31,416 bases of DNA, taken from a virus. The stretch lies in IMG/VR virus record IMGVR_UViG_3300048584_000194, positions 1 through 31,416 of that record. The stretch is one strand, 5' to 3'. The notes beneath the pieces are model-generated. The model saw nothing but the letters and a program-made list of their open reading frames with translations, was not told the origin of the DNA and did not search any database. The position numbers were made by a program, and so were the translations under genes. Position 1 is the first letter of the stretch. Each line of letters starts with the position of its first letter. This document shows positions 15,304-22,386 of the stretch, one piece after another.

Positions 15304-17294
15304 GCATCGGACACGGCATGATCTGGCCTCTGGCCGCCGAGTATGCCCGCCGTGGATGGGCGGTGCGACGTGCGGGATGGTCGGACGAAATCACCAACCC
15401 ATTCAACAAAGCATCCTCGCTGCGCTGGATCATCCATCACAGCGGCTTGTTTCATCTGACGTATCTGAACCGAGGCGACGATTTTATTGTCGGCAACGTC
15501 AGCCGCGTAGTCCGCAACACCGACTTCGGCGTCGATGAGTTTTATGCCGACGACTGGACGGTCTATGCACCGGGTTGCTCGGCCACCCCGGCACCCGACC
15601 AGCAGGGGAAATTCTGGTATCCGGGCGCGGTTGATGACGAGCCATACACCAACCCCACGGTGCCTGGTGCTGGCGGCACAGAATGCCCGGACGTGCCCCC
15701 CGTCATTGACGATCCACCTCCGAACTGCGGCGGGCCATGCCAACCGCCACCCTACTGCGGCCCGAACTTCAAACTCGTAACCGGCGGTTATGATTCGTGC
15801 GGCTGCCGAATTTACATCTGTCAGCCGAAGTTTTGCGCGGATCCTCCCCTGTGTCCGCCTGGAACGACTCTGCGCATCAGTGGCTACAATGATCTTGGAT
15901 GCGCGATTTGGATGTGCAGGCCGGATGATCGCCAGCCATGCGGCGATCCGCCCGAGTGTGGACCGAACACCAAGCTCGCGGTGAGCGGGCGTGATGCGAG
16001 GGGCTGCCTAACCTACATTTGCCAACCCACATTCTGCCCCGATCCTCCCAACTGTCCTCCCGGCCAACTCTCGTTTGTCGTCGGCACAGACGACCAAGGA
16101 TGCTCCATCTTCGAGTGCAAGCCGGACAAACCGCCATGCCCGCCGCCGCCTGATTGTGGGCCGGATGCGAAGCCCGCCACAAACGGAGTGGATGCCAACG
16201 GCTGCCCGACCTACGTCTGCCAACCGATCTTTTGTGGCGACCCGCTCGCGTGCCCACCGGGACAAACCAGCATCGTCACGGGCTATGACAACGCCGGGTG
16301 CGCGATATGGGGATGCAGGCCGGATGACAAGCCATGCGCCGATCCGCCCGACTGCGGCCCGAATTTCAAACTCGTGCAAACCGGAGTGGATGCCAATGGC
16401 TGCCCAACCTTCGAGTGCCAGCCGACGCTTTGCGGTGATCCGCTTGCCTGCCCACCGGGCCAGATTCCCATCAAGCAGTTCGTTGATGCCAATGGCTGCG
16501 TCGTCATTCCATGCGGCCCGGATTGCCCGCCGTGCCAACCCGGTCCGGCCTGTCCTCCGGGAACCGTCGCTGTTGTCACTGGAATGGACGAGTGTGGGTG
16601 CCCGACCTTTGGTTGTCAGCCTGATGGTGGGGGAGGTGGTGGTGGCGGCGGTGGTGGAGGCGGCGGCGGTGGTGGGGGTGGCGGTCCTCGTCCACCAAGG
16701 CCACCCCCAAATCGTGACCCGGCCCAGATCACCATCGAGAACGTGACGTGGACGCCCCAATGCTTCCTCGACGGCACCGCGCCGCCGTTTCAGATCCAAC
16801 TCGGTTTCCGGGTTCGGCTTGGTCCGGCTCCGACTGCCTATGCCAACGGACTGTATTGGATTTCGGTCTATGTCCACGGCAAGAAGATCGACGCACCCTC
16901 ATGGACGCCTGGCACCGCCGTCGATTATTCCGTCGCAGTCCAGCAGGACTTGGGCAAGTCCGTCTTGATCCGCGCCAACGCCTACCTTCCGATCAAAAAG
17001 ATTCAGTCCAACGATCAGCACGAATTCAAGTTCCCGAAAATGTGCGGCAGCGGATGCACGAACCCCTACGCCGCCAACTACGACCCAGAGGTCAGCGAGG
17101 ATGATGGAAACTGCATCACCTGCGCATCTGCGGGACTTTGCATCCCCGATGACACCGACGAAGGGAACAATTGCAACAACGTCGGCAATGGCTGCTGCGA
17201 CGGCTACTGCGAGACTGCCGGGGATTGCAGCCCGTCGTTCCGCGGATCGTTCACCGCCGAAAATGGAACCTACTACCCAAGCTGCTTCGGATAA
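15300..17294 (+). CDS. Tad2-like domain fused to Cys-rich repeats and Gly linker
   Basis: A 664-residue mosaic protein. Residues 4-90 repeat the DUF2829/Tad2-like domain of the previous gene almost exactly (GMIWPLAAEYARRGWAVRRA, closing FYADDW at 81-86). Residues about 140-440 hold nine cysteine-rich units with spacing like antistasin-type domains. Residues 443-462 are 20 consecutive glycines, then a proline-rich link. A C-terminal beta domain is followed near residue 585 by GCTNPYAANYD..EDDGNC, close to the GCTDPTA-x-NYNP motif of adhesins, and a Cys cluster. I count about 54 cysteines, unusual for a protein folded in a reducing cytoplasm. No signal peptide is seen. It is probably a tail-displayed host-interaction protein; the Tad2-like role is unproven. 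Start ATG 15300 overlaps the upstream stop. Confidence 0.6.
   Translation: MSIGHGMIWPLAAEYARRGWAVRRAGWSDEITNPFNKASSLRWIIHHSGLFHLTYLNRGDDFIVGNVSRVVRNTDFGVDEFYADDWTVYAPGCSATPAPDQQGKFWYPGAVDDEPYTNPTVPGAGGTECPDVPPVIDDPPPNCGGPCQPPPYCGPNFKLVTGGYDSCGCRIYICQPKFCADPPLCPPGTTLRISGYNDLGCAIWMCRPDDRQPCGDPPECGPNTKLAVSGRDARGCLTYICQPTFCPDPPNCPPGQLSFVVGTDDQGCSIFECKPDKPPCPPPPDCGPDAKPATNGVDANGCPTYVCQPIFCGDPLACPPGQTSIVTGYDNAGCAIWGCRPDDKPCADPPDCGPNFKLVQTGVDANGCPTFECQPTLCGDPLACPPGQIPIKQFVDANGCVVIPCGPDCPPCQPGPACPPGTVAVVTGMDECGCPTFGCQPDGGGGGGGGGGGGGGGGGGGGPRPPRPPPNRDPAQITIENVTWTPQCFLDGTAPPFQIQLGFRVRLGPAPTAYANGLYWISVYVHGKKIDAPSWTPGTAVDYSVAVQQDLGKSVLIRANAYLPIKKIQSNDQHEFKFPKMCGSGCTNPYAANYDPEVSEDDGNCITCASAGLCIPDDTDEGNNCNNVGNGCCDGYCETAGDCSPSFRGSFTAENGTYYPSCFG
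15747..16625 (+). repeat. Nine-unit Cys-rich protein repeat, alternating two types
   Basis: The encoded units are about 30-34 residues each. Odd units have CGPN or similar (for example YCGPNFKLV), even units have CPPG (for example LCPPGTTLR), and both continue D-x-x-GC-x(4)-C. The two types alternate, so the higher-order repeat is about 65 residues or 195 bases. At DNA level, blocks such as gatgccaa(c/t)ggctgccc recur, which suggests duplication and possible copy-number change. This is protein-coding repetition, not a CRISPR array. Confidence 0.85.
16626..16685 (+). repeat. Polyglycine codon tract, 20 codons
   Basis: Twenty successive glycine codons, mixing GGT, GGC, GGA and GGG. The + strand is nearly all G with short interruptions and could form G-quadruplexes. 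Mixed codons make the tract older than a pure slippage array, but length variation would still be expected. The glycine run is a flexible hinge between the Cys-rich repeats and the C-terminal domain. Confidence 0.9.
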
Positions 17295-17851
17295 TGGACA
17301 AGAAAGACCTCATTCCCTCATGCCTTCAGTCGTTTCAGGATGATCCGCGATTTCGCGCCGCACTGAAATCGGCCATGCCGGTGAAATCACATCGGGTGTT
17401 CAACGCGGTGCAACGCGAAGGAATGTTTCTGCCCAACGGTATGCTGTCGCAGGCGGGACATGAGTTCATTAAGGAACTCAACGCTGCCTTGCCGGTCGTT
17501 GAAGTCACCCTCGCGATCCATTGCGATGACAAGGTCGCAGCACGCGCATCATCTTGGCGGAGCGGAGTGACGACGAGAAGGTCGGCGCATGCCAAGGCCT
17601 GCCAACCGGCAGCACCGGGGCTACTCAAGAGGGCCGGCAGCCTCGCCAAGGCGATTGGCTCGGAAACCAAGGCGATGGTCCAAGGGCAGCCGACTCTGAC
17701 CGCCCAACAAGTGGCAGCGCGACTGGCGGCATGTGCATCATGCGACCAACTGAGATCGAACCGGACATGCGCCAAGTGTGGATGCTTCGTCGATGCCAAG
17801 GCGCGTTTCAGATCGCAGACCTGCCCGCTGCGAAAATGGCCAGCGAAGTGA
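17294..17851 (+). CDS. Protein with C-terminal Cys-cluster zinc-ribbon-like domain
   Basis: A 185-residue protein whose ATG overlaps the preceding TAA (TAATG). The N-terminal part is helical with hydrophobic stretches but no signal peptide. The C terminus has CASCDQL, then CAKCGCF, then a basic segment and CPLRKW. Two CxxC pairs plus an extra C and final C form a zinc-ribbon-like cluster. Small proteins with CPL-x-KW ends occur beside phage tail or recombination genes, and I read this as a metal-binding module. The N-terminal part is unrecognised. It could help assemble the Cys-rich neighbour, but that is speculation. Confidence 0.55.
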   Translation: MDKKDLIPSCLQSFQDDPRFRAALKSAMPVKSHRVFNAVQREGMFLPNGMLSQAGHEFIKELNAALPVVEVTLAIHCDDKVAARASSWRSGVTTRRSAHAKACQPAAPGLLKRAGSLAKAIGSETKAMVQGQPTLTAQQVAARLAACASCDQLRSNRTCAKCGCFVDAKARFRSQTCPLRKWPAK

Positions 17852-17856
17852 TCCGG

Positions 17857-17862
17857 TTGACA
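17857..17862 (+). promoter_or_regulatory. TTGACA start-associated motif, 13 nt before GTG 17876
   Basis: Distance to the in-frame GTG at 17876 is 13 nt, equal to three other copies. The nearby ATG at 17870 is 7 nt away, which no other copy shows. This favours GTG as the true start. No upstream stop overlaps the motif. Confidence 0.5.
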
Positions 17863-17875
17863 GGCACGCATGGGC

Positions 17876-18697
17876 GTGAAGCTCCACGTCGATCTTGAGA
17901 CGCTCCAAATTATCCAGGGACCCGGCCAACGAAGCCCGGTCGCCGCTTTGCGCTTCAAGCGTGGCGATGCCGCCCGGCTGCAGGTGGTGTTCCTTCAAAA
18001 CGGCGTTACGCCCGTGACGATTGGCGATTCCGGTGCTCTCGAAATCCAGATCGGCATCAAGCCTCGCAACCAGTTTGACCGATCCTATCTCGCACATAGC
18101 GCGGACTGGTCGATGCCCTCGGAAGGCGACGACACCCCGACCTACGGATGCACGGTGAGCTTTAACACGCTGCAACTCAACTCTGCGCTCAATATCGCAT
18201 CGCCTACGGCCGAAGAACTTTCCGAAATCACCCTGATGGGCGAAATCACCTGGCGGGAAGGCGCGGGCGAGCCGACCAGCACGCGCACCTTCCTCGTGGT
18301 CGTCGAGAACGACGTGAACCGAGGTGACGAAGGAGTGCCCACCGACGCTGATCCGCCCTATCCGGCGGCAAACACTATCGAAATCGTGACGGCAAAAGGA
18401 GTGGCGAACGGATACGCCCCGCTCGATACAGGCGGCAAAGTTCCCGTCGCCCATCTCCCGGGCGGCATCCTGATCGACCCTACCATCACCGTGCTCACCG
18501 GCACCGGCACCAACGCACTCGCCTCAATCATTTCCACCACGCTGCCACTCAATCGTGTGCTCGGGATCGTCGTCGGTGACACGCTCTCGTTCTATCAACT
18601 AACGGGTGGCACCAGCGCGACAGCCTCCCCCGGCATCATCCGCCCCAACGACTATCACGCGACGACAAACGCGAGGTTCTGGAAACAAATCCTCTGA
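17876..18697 (+). CDS. Tail fibre or baseplate-type protein
   Basis: A 273-residue protein, starting at GTG 17876 (or ATG 17870, giving 275). Residues about 1-150 form a beta-rich domain (AALRFKRGDAARLQVVFLQNG) like baseplate upper proteins. Near residue 180 the phrase KGVANGYAPLDTGGKVPVAHLP is the well-known fibre hinge A-x-GYAPLD-x-x-GKVP-x-x-LP, which links a virion domain to a C-terminal tip. The rest is beta strand and glycine-rich turns. It most likely displays or supports the receptor-binding tip. The ATG at 18704 of the next gene follows by 6 nt. Confidence 0.65.
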   Translation: MKLHVDLETLQIIQGPGQRSPVAALRFKRGDAARLQVVFLQNGVTPVTIGDSGALEIQIGIKPRNQFDRSYLAHSADWSMPSEGDDTPTYGCTVSFNTLQLNSALNIASPTAEELSEITLMGEITWREGAGEPTSTRTFLVVVENDVNRGDEGVPTDADPPYPAANTIEIVTAKGVANGYAPLDTGGKVPVAHLPGGILIDPTITVLTGTGTNALASIISTTLPLNRVLGIVVGDTLSFYQLTGGTSATASPGIIRPNDYHATTNARFWKQIL

Positions 18698-18703
18698 CAT
18701 CCC

Positions 18704-19420
18704 ATGAAACTCTGCATTTCCATCCTTCTTGCACTCAGCGGTGGCGTTTTCGCCCAGACCGCCGCCGTCACCAAGAACCCGAACAACAACCAGATCACGG
18801 GTAATCTCGTGATGGGAGCCAACCGCGTTCTCACATTCGACCCCAACAGTCTGCTATCGCTCAACGGGCTGATGCGCACGACTGCCGGCTCCGGGACCAA
18901 TGGCCAAGTACAGGTCAATAATTCGGGCATCACGTTTGGCCCTGTGACTGGGATGCTCACGGTCACCGGGCAAAACAACCATGCGGTCATCGCCCGCACC
19001 CCGAATCCAACTGATGGTATCGCCCTGGTCGGTTGGAGCAGCAGCGGAGCGGCGGGCGTCAAGGCGGTGCAGGACACTTATTTCACTTCGCCGACACTCA
19101 CCGCCTGGCGTGACCTGTCACTTGGCGATACAGGCTTGGACACTACCCCAGGTCTTCTGGTTGCCACTTCTGGCGGCATTTCCGGCCAGGCTACCACACA
19201 GTCGGCAGTCGAGGTCAAAGTTCTCGGCACGACCCATGCCAAGATCACTTGGAATGGATTCATCACTTCTCGCGACAAGCCGGTGATGCGCTTCCACGGC
19301 CGGCTAACCACTGCTCCAACCGGCAGCTACGGCACGGACTTTTCGGCCGGTGACCTTTTCTACAACACCTCCGACAGCAAGTTCTACTGCCACGACGGAG
19401 TCTCGTGGAAGGCATTCTGA
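18704..19420 (+). CDS. Secreted fibre-tip-like protein with signal peptide
   Basis: A 238-residue protein with a Sec-type signal peptide (MKLCISILLALSGGVFA-Q, cleavage expected after residue 17). The mature part has glycine-rich strands and ends FYNTSDSKFYCHDGVSWKAF, close to the tail-tip phrase DLYYNT-x-D-x-K found at many fibre ends. A signal peptide on such a protein is odd, since virion proteins assemble in the cytoplasm. It may be released or anchored outside the cell, perhaps as a decoy or superinfection factor, or the N-terminal stretch may be hydrophobic for another reason. Position in the late operon favours expression during lysis. Confidence 0.55.
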   Translation: MKLCISILLALSGGVFAQTAAVTKNPNNNQITGNLVMGANRVLTFDPNSLLSLNGLMRTTAGSGTNGQVQVNNSGITFGPVTGMLTVTGQNNHAVIARTPNPTDGIALVGWSSSGAAGVKAVQDTYFTSPTLTAWRDLSLGDTGLDTTPGLLVATSGGISGQATTQSAVEVKVLGTTHAKITWNGFITSRDKPVMRFHGRLTTAPTGSYGTDFSAGDLFYNTSDSKFYCHDGVSWKAF

Positions 19421-19428
19421 CCATCGCG

Positions 19429-19434
19429 TTGACA
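19429..19434 (+). promoter_or_regulatory. TTGACA start-associated motif before the 19454 gene
   Basis: TTGACA lies 19 nt before the ATG at 19454, after the stop of the previous gene at 19420. This is the longest spacing on the + strand, matched by the excisionase copy. Confidence 0.4.
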
Positions 19435-19453
19435 CTCTCACCAAAACGACACC

Positions 19454-20131
19454 ATGCAAAACAAACTGAAAACTACACTGGGCCTGCTGTTCGCAGGAAT
19501 CATCAACCTTCACGCGGCGCACGACCCTTCCCCGGCCGAAGTTGCCTGGGGGGCTCTGTTGGCGAGCAAGCCTGCGGATGCAAATCGTCTAGCAGCGGCT
19601 CTGGCTGACCCCGGAGCACTCGCGATCCGGGATATGATCGTCGCCAGCGAAGTCGTCGAGAAGTGGGACATCGACCTTCTGGTCAAACTCACGAAGGGCA
19701 CCACTGAAGGAGACGCCGCCGCGAAGGCCGATGCCGTTCAGACAGCGATCCGTGCCATTGCGACGAGTTCCAAAACCGGAGGTGGCGTGATTTCGGCGCA
19801 GGCCATCGTCAAAGCCTGGGATCGCGACCTATCAGGCTGGTCGGACGAGATGATCAGCGCGAAGCCGGAACTGGCGGCAAGTCTCGGATTGCGTGCCGAT
19901 GCCTCGCCAGAGTTCAAGGCTAGGGTTTGGCTCGTGCTCAAGGAGCGCCGGGCGACCGCCGCGAAAGAATTCTTCAAGACCTACCGCAGCACGCTGCCCA
20001 AGTCAGAGCAGGTTGCCGCCACCCAGAGGCAGAAGGATCTCATTCTCGCCATTCCTCAGCGGGATGCAGCCGCCAACGCCTGGCTTGCGGAAATCTCCGC
20101 CGACCTGGTGGCACTCCAACTCGACCAGTAA
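19454..20131 (+). CDS. Exported helical phage protein, unrecognised
   Basis: A 225-residue protein with a likely signal peptide (MQNKLKTTLGLLFAGIINLHA, residues about 1-21). The mature part is mostly helical and Ala-rich, with SPAEVAWGALLASKP, a repeated charged helix (VVEKWDIDLLVKLTKG) and C-terminal KEFFKTYRSTLPKSEQVA. It has no lysozyme, amidase or transglycosylase motif that I recognise. Position beside the holin candidate suggests the lysis or envelope stage, perhaps a spanin-like or inhibitor function; this is inference. Confidence 0.5.
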   Translation: MQNKLKTTLGLLFAGIINLHAAHDPSPAEVAWGALLASKPADANRLAAALADPGALAIRDMIVASEVVEKWDIDLLVKLTKGTTEGDAAAKADAVQTAIRAIATSSKTGGGVISAQAIVKAWDRDLSGWSDEMISAKPELAASLGLRADASPEFKARVWLVLKERRATAAKEFFKTYRSTLPKSEQVAATQRQKDLILAIPQRDAAANAWLAEISADLVALQLDQ

Positions 20132-20134
20132 GCC

Positions 20135-20506
20135 ATGAAGTCGATCCTCAGAATGCTTTCCGTGGTTTGCCTCGTCGTTTCGGCTGCGGGGCAGACTGCG
20201 GACCCTGTCGCCAATGATCCGACAGTGGCCGCTTTGCGTGCTCTGTTGCCGCTCAAGCAACAAGCCCACTTCGGCAAAGAGCTTCGGGTGAACCACAAGC
20301 GCACGAAGTTTGCCGGATTCCTTGGCACCCAGGGACGTTTCGCTCTGCTGGCCAACAAGGAGGCACTTCTCCATGTGAGGGCCGAAGCCGAGCGCCCGAA
20401 CTACGGTGGCAACGCTGCGGCCAAAACCCACAAGAATCTCTGGCGAGCCATCCTCGAAGGCAAGATCACGCCTGCACCAACCGCGCCAGCCAAGACCGGC
20501 GATTGA
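20135..20506 (+). CDS. Small exported protein next to holin, unrecognised
   Basis: A 123-residue protein with a signal peptide (MKSILRMLSVVCLVVSAAG-Q, cleavage near residue 19). The mature segment has basic and polar residues (HFGKELRVNHKRTKFAGFLG), helical stretches and a proline/alanine-rich tail (PAPTAPAKTGD). It starts 3 nt after the preceding stop. Its position directly before the holin candidate is where lysis enzymes or their partners stand, but no catalytic residues are visible. A periplasmic lysis accessory is possible. Confidence 0.5.
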   Translation: MKSILRMLSVVCLVVSAAGQTADPVANDPTVAALRALLPLKQQAHFGKELRVNHKRTKFAGFLGTQGRFALLANKEALLHVRAEAERPNYGGNAAAKTHKNLWRAILEGKITPAPTAPAKTGD

Positions 20507-20508
20507 CA
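20503..20508 (+). promoter_or_regulatory. TTGACA start-associated motif before the holin candidate
   Basis: TTGACA lies 14 nt before the ATG at 20523. The TGA inside it (20504-20506) ends the previous gene. Confidence 0.45.
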
Positions 20509-20522
20509 CCGCCAACCAAACC

Positions 20523-20711
20523 ATGCGCCAGCCCATCGACCTCGACTACGTATCCAAAGCTATCGTCGGCATTGCCTCCCCGGTGCTGGGCGTCATCACG
20601 TCGTTCCAGGAACAAATCGAATGGCACCTGCGCGTGGCCTCGCTCTGCGTGGGCTTGGCTGTGGGAGTCATGTCGCTGGTCAGCATGGCTCGAAAGCTAA
20701 GACGAAAGTGA
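20523..20711 (+). CDS. Small two-helix holin candidate
   Basis: A 62-residue protein with two hydrophobic segments, AIVGIASPVLGVITSF (about 13-28) and VASLCVGLAVGVMSLVSMA (about 38-56), joined by a short polar turn (QEQIEWH), and a basic C terminus (ARKLRRK). This is the layout of class II holins, which form pores at a set time and release or activate endolysin. It is the last gene of the late operon and precedes a terminator. There is no sequence motif unique to holins, so the call depends on topology and place. It could instead be a small membrane inhibitor. Confidence 0.6.
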   Translation: MRQPIDLDYVSKAIVGIASPVLGVITSFQEQIEWHLRVASLCVGLAVGVMSLVSMARKLRRK

Positions 20712-20717
20712 TTCAAT

Positions 20718-20760
20718 GAAAAACCCCGGATGGCCTCAAACCGTCCGGGGCTTTTCGTTT
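20718..20760. terminator. Bidirectional terminator between late operon and excisionase
   Basis: Arms at 20724-20733 and 20741-20750 (10 pairs, one of them G-U) are flanked by an A-run (20719-20723) and a T-run, so the hairpin can end transcripts from both strands. It sits 6 nt after the holin stop on the + strand and 10 nt beyond the - strand gene that ends at 20770. Confidence 0.82.
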
Positions 20761-20769
20761 GTTAGTGTA

Positions 20770-21045
20770 TTACATCCGCTTCACGGTCTCGACACCGTAT
20801 TGCTTTTTGAGCGCGGCGATCACGGCATCAAACTCAAATAGGTGGAACCGGGAGGTCACCTGGATGTAGGGGATCAGGCGCTTCATCATCCAAGTGTCGA
20901 TGGTGCGTGTACTGACGGACAGTCGCTTGGCGAGTTCCTTCTTTCGGATGATGGCAGGCTGAATGACTCCCGTGCTTCCGGGGGTGCTCATGATTTCACT
21001 GGTGTTCGTTGTGGGGACGTTGTGGGTGGTGATGATCGCTTTCAT
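20770..21045 (-). CDS. Helix-turn-helix excisionase-like DNA-binding protein
   Basis: A 91-residue protein on the - strand, downstream of integrase. Residues about 31-85 hold a MerR/excisionase-type winged helix: KKELAKRLSVSTRTIDTWMMKRLIPYIQV, with a helix of LSVSTRTIDTW and a wing IQVTSRFHLFEFDAVIAAL. AlpA and Xis proteins use this fold to bend DNA at attachment sites and favour excision, or to regulate integrase. A second Met near residue 19 (MSTPGS) may be the real start. The upstream TTGACA (21065-21070), 19 nt from ATG 21045, overlaps the integrase stop. The C-terminal part is basic (KKQYGVETVKRM). Confidence 0.7.
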   Translation of the reverse strand: MKAIITTHNVPTTNTSEIMSTPGSTGVIQPAIIRKKELAKRLSVSTRTIDTWMMKRLIPYIQVTSRFHLFEFDAVIAALKKQYGVETVKRM

Positions 21046-21064
21046 GGTTACGCATAGTTGGTAA

Positions 21065-21070
21065 TGTCAA
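21065..21070 (-). promoter_or_regulatory. TTGACA motif before excisionase gene, overlapping integrase stop
   Basis: Read on the - strand, TTGACA lies 19 nt before the ATG at 21045. Its TGA (21067-21069) is the integrase stop codon, the same overlap seen at 1780, 7392 and 20503. Confidence 0.4.
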
Positions 21071-22371
21071 CGATCCTCGCTCTCTTGGTCGGCGAAAAAC
21101 TTCTTCAGCCGCTCGCGCACGGTCCATTGAAGTTCCGGAGGTTGCCATCCCTCGGGCGGAGTGATGGAAAACCACGCCTTCGCCGATTCCTCGTCCACAA
21201 TCTCACGGTAATGGCGGAAGATCATTTTCGGGGAGTTGCCAGCCTCCAGAGAGGTTCGGGCGACGTCGCCGGTCTCCGCTACCCGATAGCTGATGAACGA
21301 GTGTCTGAGGGCATTCTGACGCCATCCGCCAGGGATCTTCGCCTTCATGCCGGTATCGTTCAGGGCACCTGCGTAGTCGGAGATGGTGAGAATGCTGCCG
21401 GTCTCGGCGCGCCATGGTGCCAGCCAGGCTTTCAGGTTGTCGGTGAGCGGGACTAGACGACGGGCGGCCGTCTTTGCCTTGCTGCCTGCGATCTCGATGT
21501 GTCCGCGGTCCCACTTGATGTCCTCCCAATCGAGGCGGAGGATTTCTGCCGACCGGATGCCGGCGAATCCACCGATGGCGATCAGCGGCAGGATCCGCGC
21601 ATTGGCCGCCAGGAGAATTCTCCGCATCTCATCCGGCGTGAAAATCTCGATCTTCGTGTCCGGTTCCTTGAACGACTCGCTCGACTCGGCGGCCGTCTTG
21701 CGGTCGGGATGCAGATAGCCCTGTTTCTTGGCGAAGCTGAACATTGTGATCAGGTTGCGACGAATGGTATTCCGACTGACTGGCCCGAGTCCTTCAAGAC
21801 CTCCGAGGAAGCGGTTGATGTCGGCGGTCGTGATGTCGGTGATGTTCCCCTTCATGTGATCCGTGAACCGCTTGAGATTGAGGCGGGCACTCCGGACATA
21901 GGCATCGCTCACCCCGGTCGATTGGCGTGAAGCGATGAACTCAGCAGCCACCTGAACGGTGGTGCGGATCGCCACCAAGTCGGCCCGGTTTGCAGCGTAG
22001 AAGCGCACGGCGTCCGAAAGGGCAATTTCCCCGGCGGTTTTCCGAGCACTGGCCCATTCGTCGATTGCGGCGGCGAGTGTCACGCCGAACTCGCATGCAG
22101 CGCGTTCGCAGTGCCGAAGCAGGTCGATGTCGCGCCGTGTGGCTTCGGATGTTTCCGAGCCGCCGTTGATGAGTCGGACGGTGATCTGCTGGGCGATCAT
22201 CTTCGCTTCGTCGATGCAGGAAAGGCATCGGGTTTTCCGCCGACCACCTTCCTTCCAAGCCAGAGTGAACTGGTCGTATCCGTCCTTGCGGTTGATGGTG
22301 TAGATACGGACCTTGGCTGGGCCTGTTCCGATCTCTACGACAGCACTACGGCGTTTGCGTTTCCGGGTCAT
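21067..22371 (-). CDS. Tyrosine recombinase (prophage integrase)
   Basis: A 434-residue site-specific recombinase that would join the phage to the 3' end of tRNA-Pro. The N-terminal basic part (1-75) is the arm-binding region, and about 95-195 the core-binding SAM-like domain (TDHMKGNITDITTADINRFL). In the catalytic domain I see R273 (GIRSAEIL), Lys298 or Lys300 (SKAKTA), N353-x-x-R356 (NALRH), N379 (AGNS) and Y388 (FRHY). Two positions that are usually His, the first of H-x-x-R and the later H/W, are Asn here. The start is ATG 22371, chosen because TTGACA lies 15 nt upstream; a longer frame to 22536 runs through the tRNA. The stop at 21067 overlaps the next gene's motif. Confidence 0.88.
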   Translation of the reverse strand: MTRKRKRRSAVVEIGTGPAKVRIYTINRKDGYDQFTLAWKEGGRRKTRCLSCIDEAKMIAQQITVRLINGGSETSEATRRDIDLLRHCERAACEFGVTLAAAIDEWASARKTAGEIALSDAVRFYAANRADLVAIRTTVQVAAEFIASRQSTGVSDAYVRSARLNLKRFTDHMKGNITDITTADINRFLGGLEGLGPVSRNTIRRNLITMFSFAKKQGYLHPDRKTAAESSESFKEPDTKIEIFTPDEMRRILLAANARILPLIAIGGFAGIRSAEILRLDWEDIKWDRGHIEIAGSKAKTAARRLVPLTDNLKAWLAPWRAETGSILTISDYAGALNDTGMKAKIPGGWRQNALRHSFISYRVAETGDVARTSLEAGNSPKMIFRHYREIVDEESAKAWFSITPPEGWQPPELQWTVRERLKKFFADQESEDR

Positions 22372-22386
22372 CGGCCCCGGTCGCCG

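Noticed and set aside
15747-16625. CRISPR-like repeats
   Set aside because: The repeating units are coding, diverged, in frame and encode Cys-rich protein modules. There are no uniform repeats with unique spacers and no cas genes.
11754-17294. Diversity-generating retroelement in the fibre genes
   Set aside because: I saw no reverse transcriptase frame and no template/variable repeat pair with adenine-specific differences.
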